A stretch of 10,375 nt of DNA from Beijerinckiaceae bacterium (GCA_947380915.1 CANCSY010000093.1:1-10375), one strand, 5' to 3'. Shown: positions 1 to 7,767, numbered from the stretch's first letter. Program-made: numbers and translations. The notes: generated by a model not told the origin, from the sequence alone.

Positions 1-164
1 TTGTCGAGGAAGGTCATGTCCCCCGCCCCCGCCGTGTCGAGCGGGCCGACGCCGGTGATGACAAGCGAGAGATCAGCGCCCTCGGGCGCCTTGGCGCCGG
101 TCTTTGCGATGATGTCGGCCAGAGTGGGCGTCAGCGCCCTGCGGAAGAAGACGGGTTCGGTCAT
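1..164 (-). CDS. lpxD: UDP-3-O-acylglucosamine N-acyltransferase, N-terminal fragment
   Basis: Partial gene: the first 54 codons are present and the rest lies beyond the left edge. LpxD adds the second 3-hydroxyacyl chain, from acyl-ACP, to UDP-3-O-acylglucosamine in lipid A synthesis in the cytoplasm. The visible part matches the family's N-terminal uridine-binding domain: the opening MTEPVFFRR, then LTPTLADIIAKTGA, and the end at GDMTFLD, where family members continue with N. The catalytic left-handed beta-helix of hexapeptide repeats is not in the window. The ATG at 164 gives the usual LpxD start. Its Shine-Dalgarno match is weak, only GGA about 9 nt upstream. Position directly after bamA is the normal alphaproteobacterial order and supports the call. 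An intrinsic terminator lies between bamA and this gene, so it may depend on its own promoter or on readthrough. Confidence 0.88.
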   Translation of the reverse strand, partial: MTEPVFFRRALTPTLADIIAKTGAKAPEGADLSLVITGVGPLDTAGAGDMTFLD

Positions 165-223
165 GCGGCTCGATCCGCGATCGGGCGAAAGGCCGACCGC
201 TGCAGGAGGAGATGAGGCAAAGG

Positions 224-258
224 GCTGCACATGAAAAAGGCGCTGCACATGAAAAAGG
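224..258. repeat. Tandem duplication of an 18-bp unit
   Basis: The 17-mer GCTGCACATGAAAAAGG occurs exactly twice, at 224-240 and 242-258, with one C between, giving an 18-bp period. The second copy supplies the A-run that becomes the U-tract of the bamA terminator on the minus strand. The first copy supplies a second A-run, and so a second U-run, 18 nt further downstream. This looks like a recent slippage or unequal duplication at the edge of the terminator. Confidence 0.85.
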
Positions 259-277
259 GGCTCTTGTGGAGCCCCTT
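252..277 (-). terminator. Intrinsic terminator after bamA
   Basis: In minus-strand RNA a perfect 9-bp stem, AAGGGGCUC paired with GAGCCCCUU, encloses a 5-nt loop CACAA. The arms are plus positions 269-277 and 255-263. The 3' arm runs into UUUUU (252-256), and a second U-run follows 18 nt on. Stem, loop and U-tract are in the textbook arrangement, about 60 nt past the bamA stop codon. It separates bamA from lpxD. Confidence 0.85.
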
Positions 278-338
278 CATCAACGCCCGAGGGCGGGAAG
301 TCAAACCGGACGACGCCATGCCCGCCCGGCGCAGGCGC

Positions 339-2813
339 TCAGAAGCTGCCGCCGCCGGAGAAGCGGAAGGCCTGGGTCACGTCGGTATTGGCCTTGGACA
401 GAACGAAGGCGTAGTCGAAGCGGATCGGACCCAGCGGCGAAGCCCAGAGGAGCGAGGCGCCGACGGAGGAGCGCAGCACCGCCTTGTTGGAGCCGCCAAG
501 GTCGATGCAGCCAGCCTGCTTGTAGCTGGGAGATACGTTGCCGGGCATTGCTGGGCATTTCGTATCAGCCGTATAGCCAGCCAATACAGGGAACTCCGTA
601 TTTCCCTGATAGCCGAACAGCGTGCCCGCATCAGCGAAGAGCGCGCCCTTCAGGCCGAGATCCTTGGGCATGCCGAAGAGCGGGAACTGCAATTCAACCG
701 CACCACCCACATAATTGGTGCCGCCCAGCGAATTGTTGTTCGAGAGCAAGCCCGTCGACACGTCGCGAGGACCGATACCACCCGGGGCGAAACCACGCAC
801 GAGGCTGGGACCAAGATTGAAGTTGTCGGACATGCGCAGCTTATCGCCGCCAAAGCCGGTGACATTACCCGCCTGGCCCTTCACGAAGCCGACCACGTCA
901 TCCCAGACGGGATAGAAGTAGCGGACTTCGCCGGTGGTGCGAACAAAACGGGCGTCGCCGCCAGCGCCAGCCACATCCTGCTTGAACTCGGCATAGAGGC
1001 CCTGCGTGGGATTGCGGGGATTGTCGAGCGTATTGTAGGTGAAGGAATAACCGATCTGCGAGACGATGCGCGAACCGGCGGCTTCCTTGACCGCGAGTGA
1101 GGCTTCGCCGTTCGAGAGGCAGTTATAGGTCGCGTTGGCCCCTGTGGTGCCATCAGGATTTACAGTCCCACCATATCCAGGCGTGATCCCCGCAATCGGA
1201 TCCGTACAATCATTGAACGGCCGCGACGCGTTATTGGGGATGATGATCTTCGACTGGTACAGCGAATAGCGCGGCGAGAAGCTGATCTCGTCCGTCACCG
1301 GCACGCCAAGGCGAATGGTGCCGCCGACCGTGCTGCTGTCATAGACCGAATAGAGGCTGTTCCTGCTCCGCTTGACGAAGAGATCGAAGCCCGCCGCGAG
1401 GCGATAGTCCATGAAATAGGGTTCGGTGAAGGAGAAGTCGACGCCGGCCGTCCGCTGGCCGCCCGTCACCGCAACGCGGGCGAACTGGCCGCGTCCGAGC
1501 AGGTTGGCCTCGGTGACCGCCAGTTCCGCGATGATGCCGTCAACCGTGGAATAGCCGCCGGAGACCGAGAAGGAGCCGGTCGACTGATCTTCCACATCCA
1601 CATTCACGACGACGCGGTCAGGCGAGGAGCCCGGCTCGTTGGTGATGCGGACCTTCTTGAAATAGCCGAGCCCGTTCAGGCGCTTCTCGGCCTTGTCGAT
1701 GAGCACGCGATTGTAGGCGTCGCCCTCGCCCAGCGGGAATTCGCGGCGGATGACGTAATCGCGGGTGCGGGTGTTGCCGCGCACATTGATGCGCTCGACA
1801 TAGACTCGCGGGCCTTCCTCGACCACGAAGGTCAGGGTGATGAGGCCGGTGGCCGGATCGCGCTCGCCGCGCGGGCGGGCGGAGGAGAAGGCGTAGCCCT
1901 TGCGCGCCACTTCGCGCGTCATGGCCTCGACCGACTTGTCGACGAGTTCGCCATTATAGACCTCGCCCACCGCCAGCTTCACCGTGCTGGCGAGCACCGT
2001 GCGGTCGAGATCGGGGATCTGGGTTTCCACATTGACGGCGCCAACGCGATACTGGCGGCCTTCGTCAACGGTCACGACGAGGTCATAGCCCTTGCCATCC
2101 GCATTGTAGCGCACGTCGGAACCGATGATGCGGAAGTCCGCATAGCCGTTCTTGAGATAGAAGCGGCGGATCAGTTCCTGATCGGAAGCGATCTTGTCGG
2201 GATCATAGACGTCGGTGGACTTGAAGAAGGAGAGCCAGTTCATCTCCGTCGTCTGCATGAGATTGCGCAGACGCGAGGTGGAGAACTCCTTATTGCCCTG
2301 GAATTCGATGGAGCGAACGCCGGTCTTGCCACCCTCGTTGACGGTGAAGACCACGTCCACGCGGCCATTGGGCAGATCGACCGTGCGCGCGGTCACGGAA
2401 GCGTCGGACCGGCCGCCGCGGCGATAGAGGTCGAGAATGCGCTCGATATCGGCCTGGACGGTGGAGGGGCTGTAGGCGCCGCGCGACTTGGACTGGATCT
2501 CCGAGGAGATCACTTCGCCCTTGAGCTTGCTGTTGCCCTCGAAAGCGACGCGGTTGATGAGCTGGTTTTCCGTCACGAAGACGATGATCTTGCCCCCTGT
2601 CCGCTCGGTGCGGACAGCGGAGAACAGGCCGGTAGCGTAAAGCTCCTTCACCGCCTGATTGACGCGCGCCGGATCGGTGCCGCCGAAATAGTTGCGGATG
2701 GTCTCGGCGTCGACGCGCTGGCTGCCGCGCACTTCGACGGACTGGGCGTAAGCCCCTGTCCCCAGAACTGACGCAACAGAAACGAGCGCAGTCGTAAGAA
2801 CGAGCCGTTTCAT
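339..2813 (-). CDS. bamA: Outer-membrane protein assembly factor BamA
   Basis: 824-residue BamA (Omp85), the core of the BAM complex that folds and inserts beta-barrel proteins into the outer membrane. A Sec signal peptide covers about residues 1-24 (MKRLV, a hydrophobic stretch, then AYAQ). Five POTRA repeats follow, at roughly 25-92, 93-170, 173-253, 256-335 and 337-409. A 16-strand barrel runs from about 415 to the end. The hallmark loop-6 motif VRGF is at 672-675, and the chain ends in a beta-signal with terminal Phe (FRFSGGGSF). An in-frame GTG at 2843 and ATG at 2834 exist upstream, but the ATG at 2813 begins a clean signal peptide and has AGGG five nucleotides before it, so I chose it. 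Four cysteines (536, 565, 753, 769) sit in two putative surface loops with lower GC than the rest of the gene. The gene follows rseP after 261 nt, ends at an intrinsic terminator and precedes lpxD. Confidence 0.97.
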   Translation of the reverse strand: MKRLVLTTALVSVASVLGTGAYAQSVEVRGSQRVDAETIRNYFGGTDPARVNQAVKELYATGLFSAVRTERTGGKIIVFVTENQLINRVAFEGNSKLKGEVISSEIQSKSRGAYSPSTVQADIERILDLYRRGGRSDASVTARTVDLPNGRVDVVFTVNEGGKTGVRSIEFQGNKEFSTSRLRNLMQTTEMNWLSFFKSTDVYDPDKIASDQELIRRFYLKNGYADFRIIGSDVRYNADGKGYDLVVTVDEGRQYRVGAVNVETQIPDLDRTVLASTVKLAVGEVYNGELVDKSVEAMTREVARKGYAFSSARPRGERDPATGLITLTFVVEEGPRVYVERINVRGNTRTRDYVIRREFPLGEGDAYNRVLIDKAEKRLNGLGYFKKVRITNEPGSSPDRVVVNVDVEDQSTGSFSVSGGYSTVDGIIAELAVTEANLLGRGQFARVAVTGGQRTAGVDFSFTEPYFMDYRLAAGFDLFVKRSRNSLYSVYDSSTVGGTIRLGVPVTDEISFSPRYSLYQSKIIIPNNASRPFNDCTDPIAGITPGYGGTVNPDGTTGANATYNCLSNGEASLAVKEAAGSRIVSQIGYSFTYNTLDNPRNPTQGLYAEFKQDVAGAGGDARFVRTTGEVRYFYPVWDDVVGFVKGQAGNVTGFGGDKLRMSDNFNLGPSLVRGFAPGGIGPRDVSTGLLSNNNSLGGTNYVGGAVELQFPLFGMPKDLGLKGALFADAGTLFGYQGNTEFPVLAGYTADTKCPAMPGNVSPSYKQAGCIDLGGSNKAVLRSSVGASLLWASPLGPIRFDYAFVLSKANTDVTQAFRFSGGGSF

Positions 2814-2933
2814 GGATGCCCTGATGGAGTGCATATGGAACACGGTCCCCGTCTAGATCGTTGGCACGGGCGGAAGCCCGCAATCGCGGCGAATCTGGAA
2901 CCCATGAGGATTCCCACGCCGCCGTTAAACAAG

Positions 2934-2961
2934 TTTCTACAGAGTTTACGCGGCCGTGCAA
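2934..2961 (-). promoter_or_regulatory. Candidate sigma-70-type promoter for bamA (weak)
   Basis: Read on the minus strand, TTGCAC (2961-2956), a 16-nt spacer and TAGAAA (2939-2934) resemble -35 and -10 boxes. Only three and four of six positions match the consensus. It would start transcription about 115 nt upstream of the bamA ATG. Such matches are common by chance, so this is a candidate only. Confidence 0.22.
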
Positions 2962-2971
2962 ATCCCGTTTT

Positions 2972-3016
2972 GCCACGCTGGCGATTTTTTAACCAGCGCG
3001 TGGCCGATAAGCCACG
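2972..3016 (-). other. Three-segment alternative hairpin upstream of bamA
   Basis: On the minus strand the hexamer CGTGGC occurs at 3016-3011 and again at 2977-2972. Its complement GCCACG lies between them at 3004-2999. The middle segment can pair with the first copy (6-bp stem, 6-nt loop). It can instead pair with the second copy in a longer stem, GCCACGCGCTGG against CCAGCGTGGC: 10 bp with a 2-nt bulge and an 11-nt A-rich loop. The pairings exclude each other. No U-tract follows, so this is not an ordinary terminator. Confidence 0.5.
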
Positions 3017-3074
3017 TTCAGGTCGGCCGTTAACCATCTGTATTTTCGACATAATTCCACGAAGCGCGAGCGCT

Positions 3075-4199
3075 TTAGCCGCGCAAAAGCTTCCAGGAGT
3101 CGTTGATCGTGGTAAACAGCATCAGGCCGATCATCATCACGAAACCCACCCGGAACGCATATTCCTGCGTCCTTTCGCTCAAGGGTTTGCCCTTGAGAGC
3201 CTCCACCAACTGGAACAGAAGATGTCCCCCATCGAGCATGGGAATGGGCAGAAGGTTCAGCAGGCCCACCGACACCGACAGGACCGCCGTCAGGTTCATA
3301 AGCGCCGCGAAGCCGAACGTCGCAACCTTGCCAGCCATGTAGCCGGTGCCGATGGGGCCGGAGACCTGATCCATCGACTCCGTGCCCATGATCAGTCCGG
3401 CGATGAAGGCGACCGTCCGCTCGCTGATATACCATGTCTCCTTCACCCCCTGGGCCACCGCTTCCACCGGGCCAAAGCGCTTCATGGACCAGTCTTCCGC
3501 CTTGGACGAGCCCGTGAGCCCGATCAGGCCGACGCGATTCTTGCCGAAGGGCGTCTCGATGACCCGCAGCTTGGGGGTGACTGTGAGGGCCACTTCCTTG
3601 CCGTCGCGCTCGACCACGAAGTCCAGCGGGATCTCCGCCGAGGACTGCGCGATGCGCTGCAATTCGGTCCAGCTGGCGATGGGCTTGCCATTGATGAAGC
3701 GGACCAGATCACCCGCCTTGAAGCCGGCGGCCTCAGCCGCTTCGCCCGGCCGCAGACCCTCGACGCGGGGCGTGACGACCCCCTGCCCCACGAAAAAGGC
3801 CACGCCGGTGAAAATGACGAAGGCGAGGATGAAATTGGCGAAGGGCCCCGCCGCCACGATCAGCGCCCGCTTCCAGACGGGCTGGGTGGGGAAGCTGACG
3901 CGCTTCTCCTCTTCCGAGAGGGCGGAGAGGTCAGCGCCCGCCGAGGCCGCATTGGCGTCGCCGTGGAATTTCACATAGCCGCCCAGCGGAATCAGCGCCA
4001 GCCGCCAGCGGGTGCCGTGCCGGTCCACCCGGCCGTAAATCTCCGGGCCGAAGCCCAGCGAGAAGACATCCGCCTTCACCCCGCACCAGCGCCCGACCAT
4101 GAAATGGCCGAGCTCATGGAAAAAGACCACGATCCCCAGCACGAGCAGAAAGGGCCAGACATAGCCCAGGAAAGCCCAGATGTTGGAAAATACGGACAT
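3075..4199 (-). CDS. rseP: Site-2 intramembrane zinc metalloprotease RseP/MmpA
   Basis: 374-residue M50-family protease that cuts substrates within the inner membrane, such as anti-sigma factors in E. coli and other membrane proteins in alphaproteobacteria. The zinc motif HELGH is at residues 28-32 in the first membrane segment (about 12-34). The LDG motif with the third zinc ligand is at 322-324 (D323), within NLLPIPMLDGGH in a C-terminal helix. A further helix lies near 110-138 and the last near 349-364. One PDZ domain covers about 143-208. E. coli RseP (450 aa) has two PDZ domains; the shorter form fits relatives such as Caulobacter MmpA. The ATG at 4199 has GGAGG four nucleotides upstream and opens right before the first helix; an in-frame TTG at 4226 is less likely. 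It starts 30 nt after dxr and is probably cotranscribed with it. The substrate cannot be told from this window. Confidence 0.95.
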   Translation of the reverse strand: MSVFSNIWAFLGYVWPFLLVLGIVVFFHELGHFMVGRWCGVKADVFSLGFGPEIYGRVDRHGTRWRLALIPLGGYVKFHGDANAASAGADLSALSEEEKRVSFPTQPVWKRALIVAAGPFANFILAFVIFTGVAFFVGQGVVTPRVEGLRPGEAAEAAGFKAGDLVRFINGKPIASWTELQRIAQSSAEIPLDFVVERDGKEVALTVTPKLRVIETPFGKNRVGLIGLTGSSKAEDWSMKRFGPVEAVAQGVKETWYISERTVAFIAGLIMGTESMDQVSGPIGTGYMAGKVATFGFAALMNLTAVLSVSVGLLNLLPIPMLDGGHLLFQLVEALKGKPLSERTQEYAFRVGFVMMIGLMLFTTINDSWKLLRG

Positions 4200-4229
4200 G
4201 ACGCCTCCAGAGCCCTTCCGGGCCAAACC

Positions 4230-5438
4230 TTACATCAGGGCTTCACGCGCCCTGCGCCTCGTCATCCGGTCGATCTCCAGCGCGTCGCCCACAGTGGCGG
4301 GCTCGCCGTGATCGTTCCGACGCACCGCCGCTTCGCAAACCGCCTCCACCATGCTGGCGATCTGGTGGAAGCTGATGCGCCCGGCCAGAAAGGCCTCGAC
4401 CGCGATTTCATTCGCCGCATTCAGCACCGTGGGCAGACTGCCCCCCGCCCTCAGGCAATCCATCGCCACCCTTAGCGCGGGGAAGCGTTCAAAATCGGGC
4501 CGCTCGAAGGTCAGCGAACCGATGGCGGCCAGATCGAGCCTGCGCACCCTGGTCTCCACCCGGTCGGGCCAGGCCAGGCAATGGGCGATGGGTGTGCGCA
4601 TATCCGGCACCGCCATGCCCGCCGTCACCGATCCATCGGCGAACGTCACGAGGCCGTGGACGATGGACTGGGGATGAACCAAAACATCAAGCCGCTCGGC
4701 GTCGATGGCAAAAATATGAAGCGCCTCAATGAGTTCAAGGCCTTTGTTCATCAAGCTTGCGGAGTCGATCGTCACCTTCGGGCCCATGGACCAGTTGGGA
4801 TGGGCGAGGGCCTGCTCCGGCGTCGCCGCTGCAATGGCCTGCGCGGTCCAGGTGCGGAAGGGACCACCCGAGGCGGTCAGGATCATCTGTTCCACGCTGG
4901 CGGGATCAGCCCCGCCGAGCGCCTGGAAAATGGCGTTATGCTCGGAATCCATGGGCAGCAGCCGGGCGCCCACCCGCGCCGCCGTGCGCATGAAGGGCCC
5001 TCCCGCGCAGACCAGACATTCCTTGTTGGCGAGCGCGATGGTGCGTCCGGCCTCCAGCGCAGCATGGGTGGGCTCGACCCCCGCCGCCCCGGCGATGGCG
5101 CCCACGACAAGATCGCAATCATGGAGCGCAGCTTCCAGCACCGCCTCCGGCCCCGCCCCATTGCGGATGCCTGACCCGGCCAGAGCCTCGCGCAGGGCCT
5201 TGCCCCCCGCCGGATCGGCCAGCGCCGCGAAGGAGGCCTTGAGCTTGATGGCCATATCCGCCAGCGCCTGCGCATCGCGCCCGCCCGCCACCGAGGCCAC
5301 CTCGAAGGAGCCCTCCGGCGCATGGGCTATGACGTCAGCCGTGGAACGGCCGATGGAGCCGGTGGCGCCAAGCAGCACAAGCCTGCGGGGTTTGGCGGGC
5401 GCAGCGGCGGGAAAGACCGTTGGTTCGGAAATGGTCAT
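4230..5438 (-). CDS. dxr: 1-deoxy-D-xylulose 5-phosphate reductoisomerase
   Basis: 402-residue cytoplasmic enzyme (DXR/IspC). It converts 1-deoxy-D-xylulose 5-phosphate to 2-C-methyl-D-erythritol 4-phosphate with NADPH, the committed step of MEP isoprenoid synthesis and the target of fosmidomycin. The NADPH-binding loop GATGSIG is at 24-30 and ANKE at 137-140. The metal site is D164 and E166 (in MDSEH) with E235 (in NKGLELIEA). The substrate loop NWSMGPK is at 215-221, and NAANE near 340-344. Length is normal for the family. I chose the ATG at 5438 because it leaves a typical N-terminus before the Rossmann fold. There is no clear Shine-Dalgarno sequence, and in-frame GTG and TTG codons at 5447 and 5444 are possible alternatives. 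The gene begins 28 nt after cdsA and ends 30 nt before rseP. Its product feeds UppS, encoded two genes upstream. Confidence 0.97.
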   Translation of the reverse strand: MTISEPTVFPAAAPAKPRRLVLLGATGSIGRSTADVIAHAPEGSFEVASVAGGRDAQALADMAIKLKASFAALADPAGGKALREALAGSGIRNGAGPEAVLEAALHDCDLVVGAIAGAAGVEPTHAALEAGRTIALANKECLVCAGGPFMRTAARVGARLLPMDSEHNAIFQALGGADPASVEQMILTASGGPFRTWTAQAIAAATPEQALAHPNWSMGPKVTIDSASLMNKGLELIEALHIFAIDAERLDVLVHPQSIVHGLVTFADGSVTAGMAVPDMRTPIAHCLAWPDRVETRVRRLDLAAIGSLTFERPDFERFPALRVAMDCLRAGGSLPTVLNAANEIAVEAFLAGRISFHQIASMVEAVCEAAVRRNDHGEPATVGDALEIDRMTRRRAREALM

Positions 5439-5466
5439 GAACAACACATAGGAAAGACGGGACGAA

Positions 5467-6345
5467 TTACCATCGCAGAAGTCCGATCGCGACGAAACCC
5501 GGCCCCGCAGATTTGATCCATCCCACCAGCGCCGCAAAGGCGGCGGCCGCGATGAAGCCGTCGAGCCGGTCCATGAACCCGCCATGGCCGGGGATCAGAT
5601 GGCTGGAATCCTTGACGCCGAAGCGGCGCTTGACGCCGGACTCGAAAAAATCCCCGGTCTGGGCGATCACCCCGGCCAGCACGCCCAGCACGAAGAGCGC
5701 CCCGAGCGAGGCGGGCTCCGCGCCGGGCCACAGGGCCAGGCACAGCAGGCCCAGCAAACCACCGCTGGACACGCCCACCAGAAAGCCCGCCCAGGTCTTG
5801 GAAGGTGACAGGCGCGGCCAGAGCTTCGGCCCGCCAATCAGGCGCCCGCCGAAATAGGCCATGATGTCCGTGCCCCAGACCACAGCAAAGAGCCAGAGGA
5901 TCGCCTCGACCCCGTCAATGCGCGACAGGACGCGCAACAGGGTCACGGAGATCACCACGGAAGCCGCATAGACCAGTCCGGAGCCCGCCCAGATGCGCTT
6001 GCCCGGCCCCGCCAGCCAGGCCAGCGCCGCCGCGCCAAGCGCCACCGCGACAAAGGCCCACTCAAGAGAGCCGCTGCGCAGCAACAGCACCGCCAGCACA
6101 AGGAAAAAGGCGCCGCAAAAGAAGCGCGCCGGGAATTGGGGAGCGTCGATGATCCCTTGCCATTCCCAATGCAAAGCCAGCGCGCAGCCCAGCCAGAACA
6201 GGATGAAGACGTCCCCGCCCGCCCAGAGCGTGCCAAGGGCGGCCGCAATCATCACGATGCTGGAGGCGGCGCGGGGGCCAAGGTCGCTGGACAGACGCGC
6301 CTGCGGGGTCGGGGCAGCGTCCCCGCCGTCCTGAGGGACGCTCAT
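5467..6345 (-). CDS. cdsA: Phosphatidate cytidylyltransferase
   Basis: 292-residue integral inner-membrane enzyme that makes CDP-diacylglycerol from phosphatidic acid and CTP, the branch point for all phospholipid headgroups. The full CDS family signature is present near the C-terminus: S236, K239-R240, K245-D246, then [11 protein letters not shown] at 252-262. The conserved stretches [15 protein letters not shown] (about 157-171) and [12 protein letters not shown] (about 180-191) also match. Several hydrophobic segments follow a polar N-terminal tail of about 27 residues, consistent with a multi-pass protein. Its ATG overlaps the uppS stop as ATGA, which implies translational coupling. GGAG lies about 11 nt upstream. 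dxr follows after 28 nt. Confidence 0.96.
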   Translation of the reverse strand: MSVPQDGGDAAPTPQARLSSDLGPRAASSIVMIAAALGTLWAGGDVFILFWLGCALALHWEWQGIIDAPQFPARFFCGAFFLVLAVLLLRSGSLEWAFVAVALGAAALAWLAGPGKRIWAGSGLVYAASVVISVTLLRVLSRIDGVEAILWLFAVVWGTDIMAYFGGRLIGGPKLWPRLSPSKTWAGFLVGVSSGGLLGLLCLALWPGAEPASLGALFVLGVLAGVIAQTGDFFESGVKRRFGVKDSSHLIPGHGGFMDRLDGFIAAAAFAALVGWIKSAGPGFVAIGLLRW

Positions 6346-7121
6346 GAGCCCGTTTTCTCCGCATCAATCCGCAGTCCGCCAAAGCGGCGTTCACGGCCGG
6401 CATAGACATCCAGCGCGGATTCGAAGGCGGCGCGGTCGAAATCCGGCCAATGCAGGGGCAGGAAGACGAATTCCGCATAGGCGGACTGCCACAACAGGAA
6501 ATTCGACAGGCGCTGCTCGCCGGAGGTGCGGATGATGAGGTCGGGATCCGGTATGCCGGCCGTATCGAGCTGGGCGCGGATCAATTCAGGGGAAATGGTG
6601 GCGGGATCAAGCTCGCCCGCCATGGCCTGCACGGCGAGGCGCCGGGCGGCTTCGGCGATCTCCTGGCGCCCGCCATAATTGAAGGCGACCACAAGGGTCA
6701 GGCGCCCATTGTTGCGGGTCAAAGCCTCCGCCTCGCCCAGAAGCGATGTGATCTCCGGCTCCAGCCCCTCGCGCGAGCCGATGACGCGCACACGAACGCC
6801 ATTGGCGTGCAGGTCGGCCAGATCGTTGCGGATGTAGCGCTTCAGCAGGCCCATGAGGAAGCTGACTTCCTGGGGCGGGCGGCTCCAGTTCTCCGACGAG
6901 AAGCTGTAGATCGTCAGATAGGAAATGCCGATTTCGAGGGCGGCGCGCACGGCCCGGCGCACGGATTCGACGCCGCGCCTGTGCCCCTCCATGCGCGGAA
7001 GGCCACGGGCTGCGGCCCAGCGGCCGTTGCCATCCATGATGATGCCGACATGGCGCGGCAAGGCCCTCGTCCAGCCAGCGGCGGGCGGTATGGCGGTCAC
7101 AGTGTCGACCTTGTCATGCAT
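6342..7121 (-). CDS. uppS: Undecaprenyl diphosphate synthase (cis-prenyltransferase)
   Basis: 259-residue enzyme that condenses isopentenyl diphosphates onto farnesyl diphosphate to give C55 undecaprenyl diphosphate, the lipid carrier for peptidoglycan and surface polysaccharides. The catalytic Asp is D30 in MDGNGRWA (29-36). HRRG follows at 47-50 and [10 protein letters not shown] at 73-82. The diphosphate-binding signature [15 protein letters not shown] is at 198-212, with Y215 and E217 after it. Length fits the family, with a slightly long N-terminal lead. The ATG at 7121 is used although its Shine-Dalgarno match is poor (GGAAAG about 12 nt away). The gene starts 37 nt after frr and its stop overlaps the cdsA start by 4 nt. 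Confidence 0.97.
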   Translation of the reverse strand: MHDKVDTVTAIPPAAGWTRALPRHVGIIMDGNGRWAAARGLPRMEGHRRGVESVRRAVRAALEIGISYLTIYSFSSENWSRPPQEVSFLMGLLKRYIRNDLADLHANGVRVRVIGSREGLEPEITSLLGEAEALTRNNGRLTLVVAFNYGGRQEIAEAARRLAVQAMAGELDPATISPELIRAQLDTAGIPDPDLIIRTSGEQRLSNFLLWQSAYAEFVFLPLHWPDFDRAAFESALDVYAGRERRFGGLRIDAEKTGS

Positions 7122-7158
7122 ATCCGCTCGCGCTTTCCCGCAATCGACTGAACGAAAC

Positions 7159-7719
7159 CTATACCTGCATAATTTCCTTTTCCTTCATCGCGAGGACCTG
7201 ATCCACCTCGACGATGGCCTGATCGGTCGCCTTCTGGACTTCGCCCGCATGACGCTTCTCGTCGTCCTCGCTGATGGCCTTATCCTTGAGGAGTTTCTTC
7301 AAGGTGTCGATACCATCGCGGCGCACATGGCGCACGGCGACGCGCGCCTCTTCGGTATATTTATGGGCGACCTTCACCAGATCCTTGCGGCGCTGCTCGT
7401 TCAATTCGGGGATGCGGATGCGCAGCACCTGGCCTTCGGTGGTCGGGCTGAGACCGAGATTGGAGTCGCGGATCGCCCGCTCCACCGCGCCCACCATGGT
7501 CTTGTCCCAGACCTGAACCGCGATCAGGCGCGGCTCGGGGATCGAGATGGTGGCCACCTGGGTGATCGGCATATGCTGCCCATAGGCGTTCACCTGCACC
7601 GGATCGAGGATGCTCGCGGTGGCGCGGCCCGTGCGCAAGCCATTGAGATCGTGCCGCAATGACCCGATGGAGGCCTGCATGCGGCGCTTGATGTCGGCGA
7701 GATCGAAGGTGCTGCTCAT
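7159..7719 (-). CDS. frr: Ribosome recycling factor
   Basis: 186-residue RRF, which with EF-G splits post-termination ribosomes into subunits. Length is typical (about 185). The layout is a three-helix bundle, built from residues about 1-30 and 104-186, with an inserted beta domain at about 31-103. Hallmarks are [20 protein letters not shown] (28-47), the start of the beta domain; [45 protein letters not shown]; and the C-terminal [12 protein letters not shown]. The ATG at 7719 has AGGA about 10 nt upstream. It sits 48 nt after pyrH and 37 nt before uppS, in the normal alphaproteobacterial order. Confidence 0.98.
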   Translation of the reverse strand: MSSTFDLADIKRRMQASIGSLRHDLNGLRTGRATASILDPVQVNAYGQHMPITQVATISIPEPRLIAVQVWDKTMVGAVERAIRDSNLGLSPTTEGQVLRIRIPELNEQRRKDLVKVAHKYTEEARVAVRHVRRDGIDTLKKLLKDKAISEDDEKRHAGEVQKATDQAIVEVDQVLAMKEKEIMQV

Positions 7720-7767
7720 AAGATCAAGTCCTGCTATGGCTCCAGACGGTGGAACGATGACGCCCGC

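Larger units (their letters stand above)
2814..3074 (-). promoter_or_regulatory. rseP-bamA intergenic region, likely bamA leader
   Basis: This 261-nt gap is long compared with the 30-50 nt gaps upstream in the cluster. It has no convincing gene; an 80-codon reading frame in it lacks support. It contains competing inverted repeats (2972-3016), two TTAACC half-sites (2989-2996 and 3030-3037), a GATTC site at 2909-2913 and a weak sigma-70-like candidate at 2934-2961. It looks regulatory, but no single element is certain. Confidence 0.5.

Noticed and set aside
231..1100. Plus-strand open frame of 289 codons opposite the 3' end of bamA
   Set aside because: Its start lies in the tandem repeat and terminator, and the rest is antisense to the conserved BamA barrel. 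No domain is visible.
2810..3052. 80-codon minus-strand frame in the rseP-bamA gap
   Set aside because: It overlaps the bamA start, has only GGA three nucleotides before the ATG, is rich in Arg and Gly and shows no known domain. The gap is better read as regulatory.
3027..3056. Possible EcfG-type stress promoter (GGAAT and a later GGTT on the minus strand) upstream of bamA
   Set aside because: Neither box matches GGAAC and CGTT well, and the spacing only fits loosely.
3062..3075. Palindrome AAGCGCGAGCGCTT at the rseP stop, considered as a terminator
   Set aside because: The stem is only 5-6 bp with a tiny loop, and no U-run follows on the minus strand.
2829..4475. Long plus-strand open frame of 548 codons opposite rseP and part of dxr
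   Set aside because: It is antisense to two well-identified genes. Its product is rich in His, Arg, Gln and Asp with no recognisable domain, which is typical of mirrored high-GC coding DNA.
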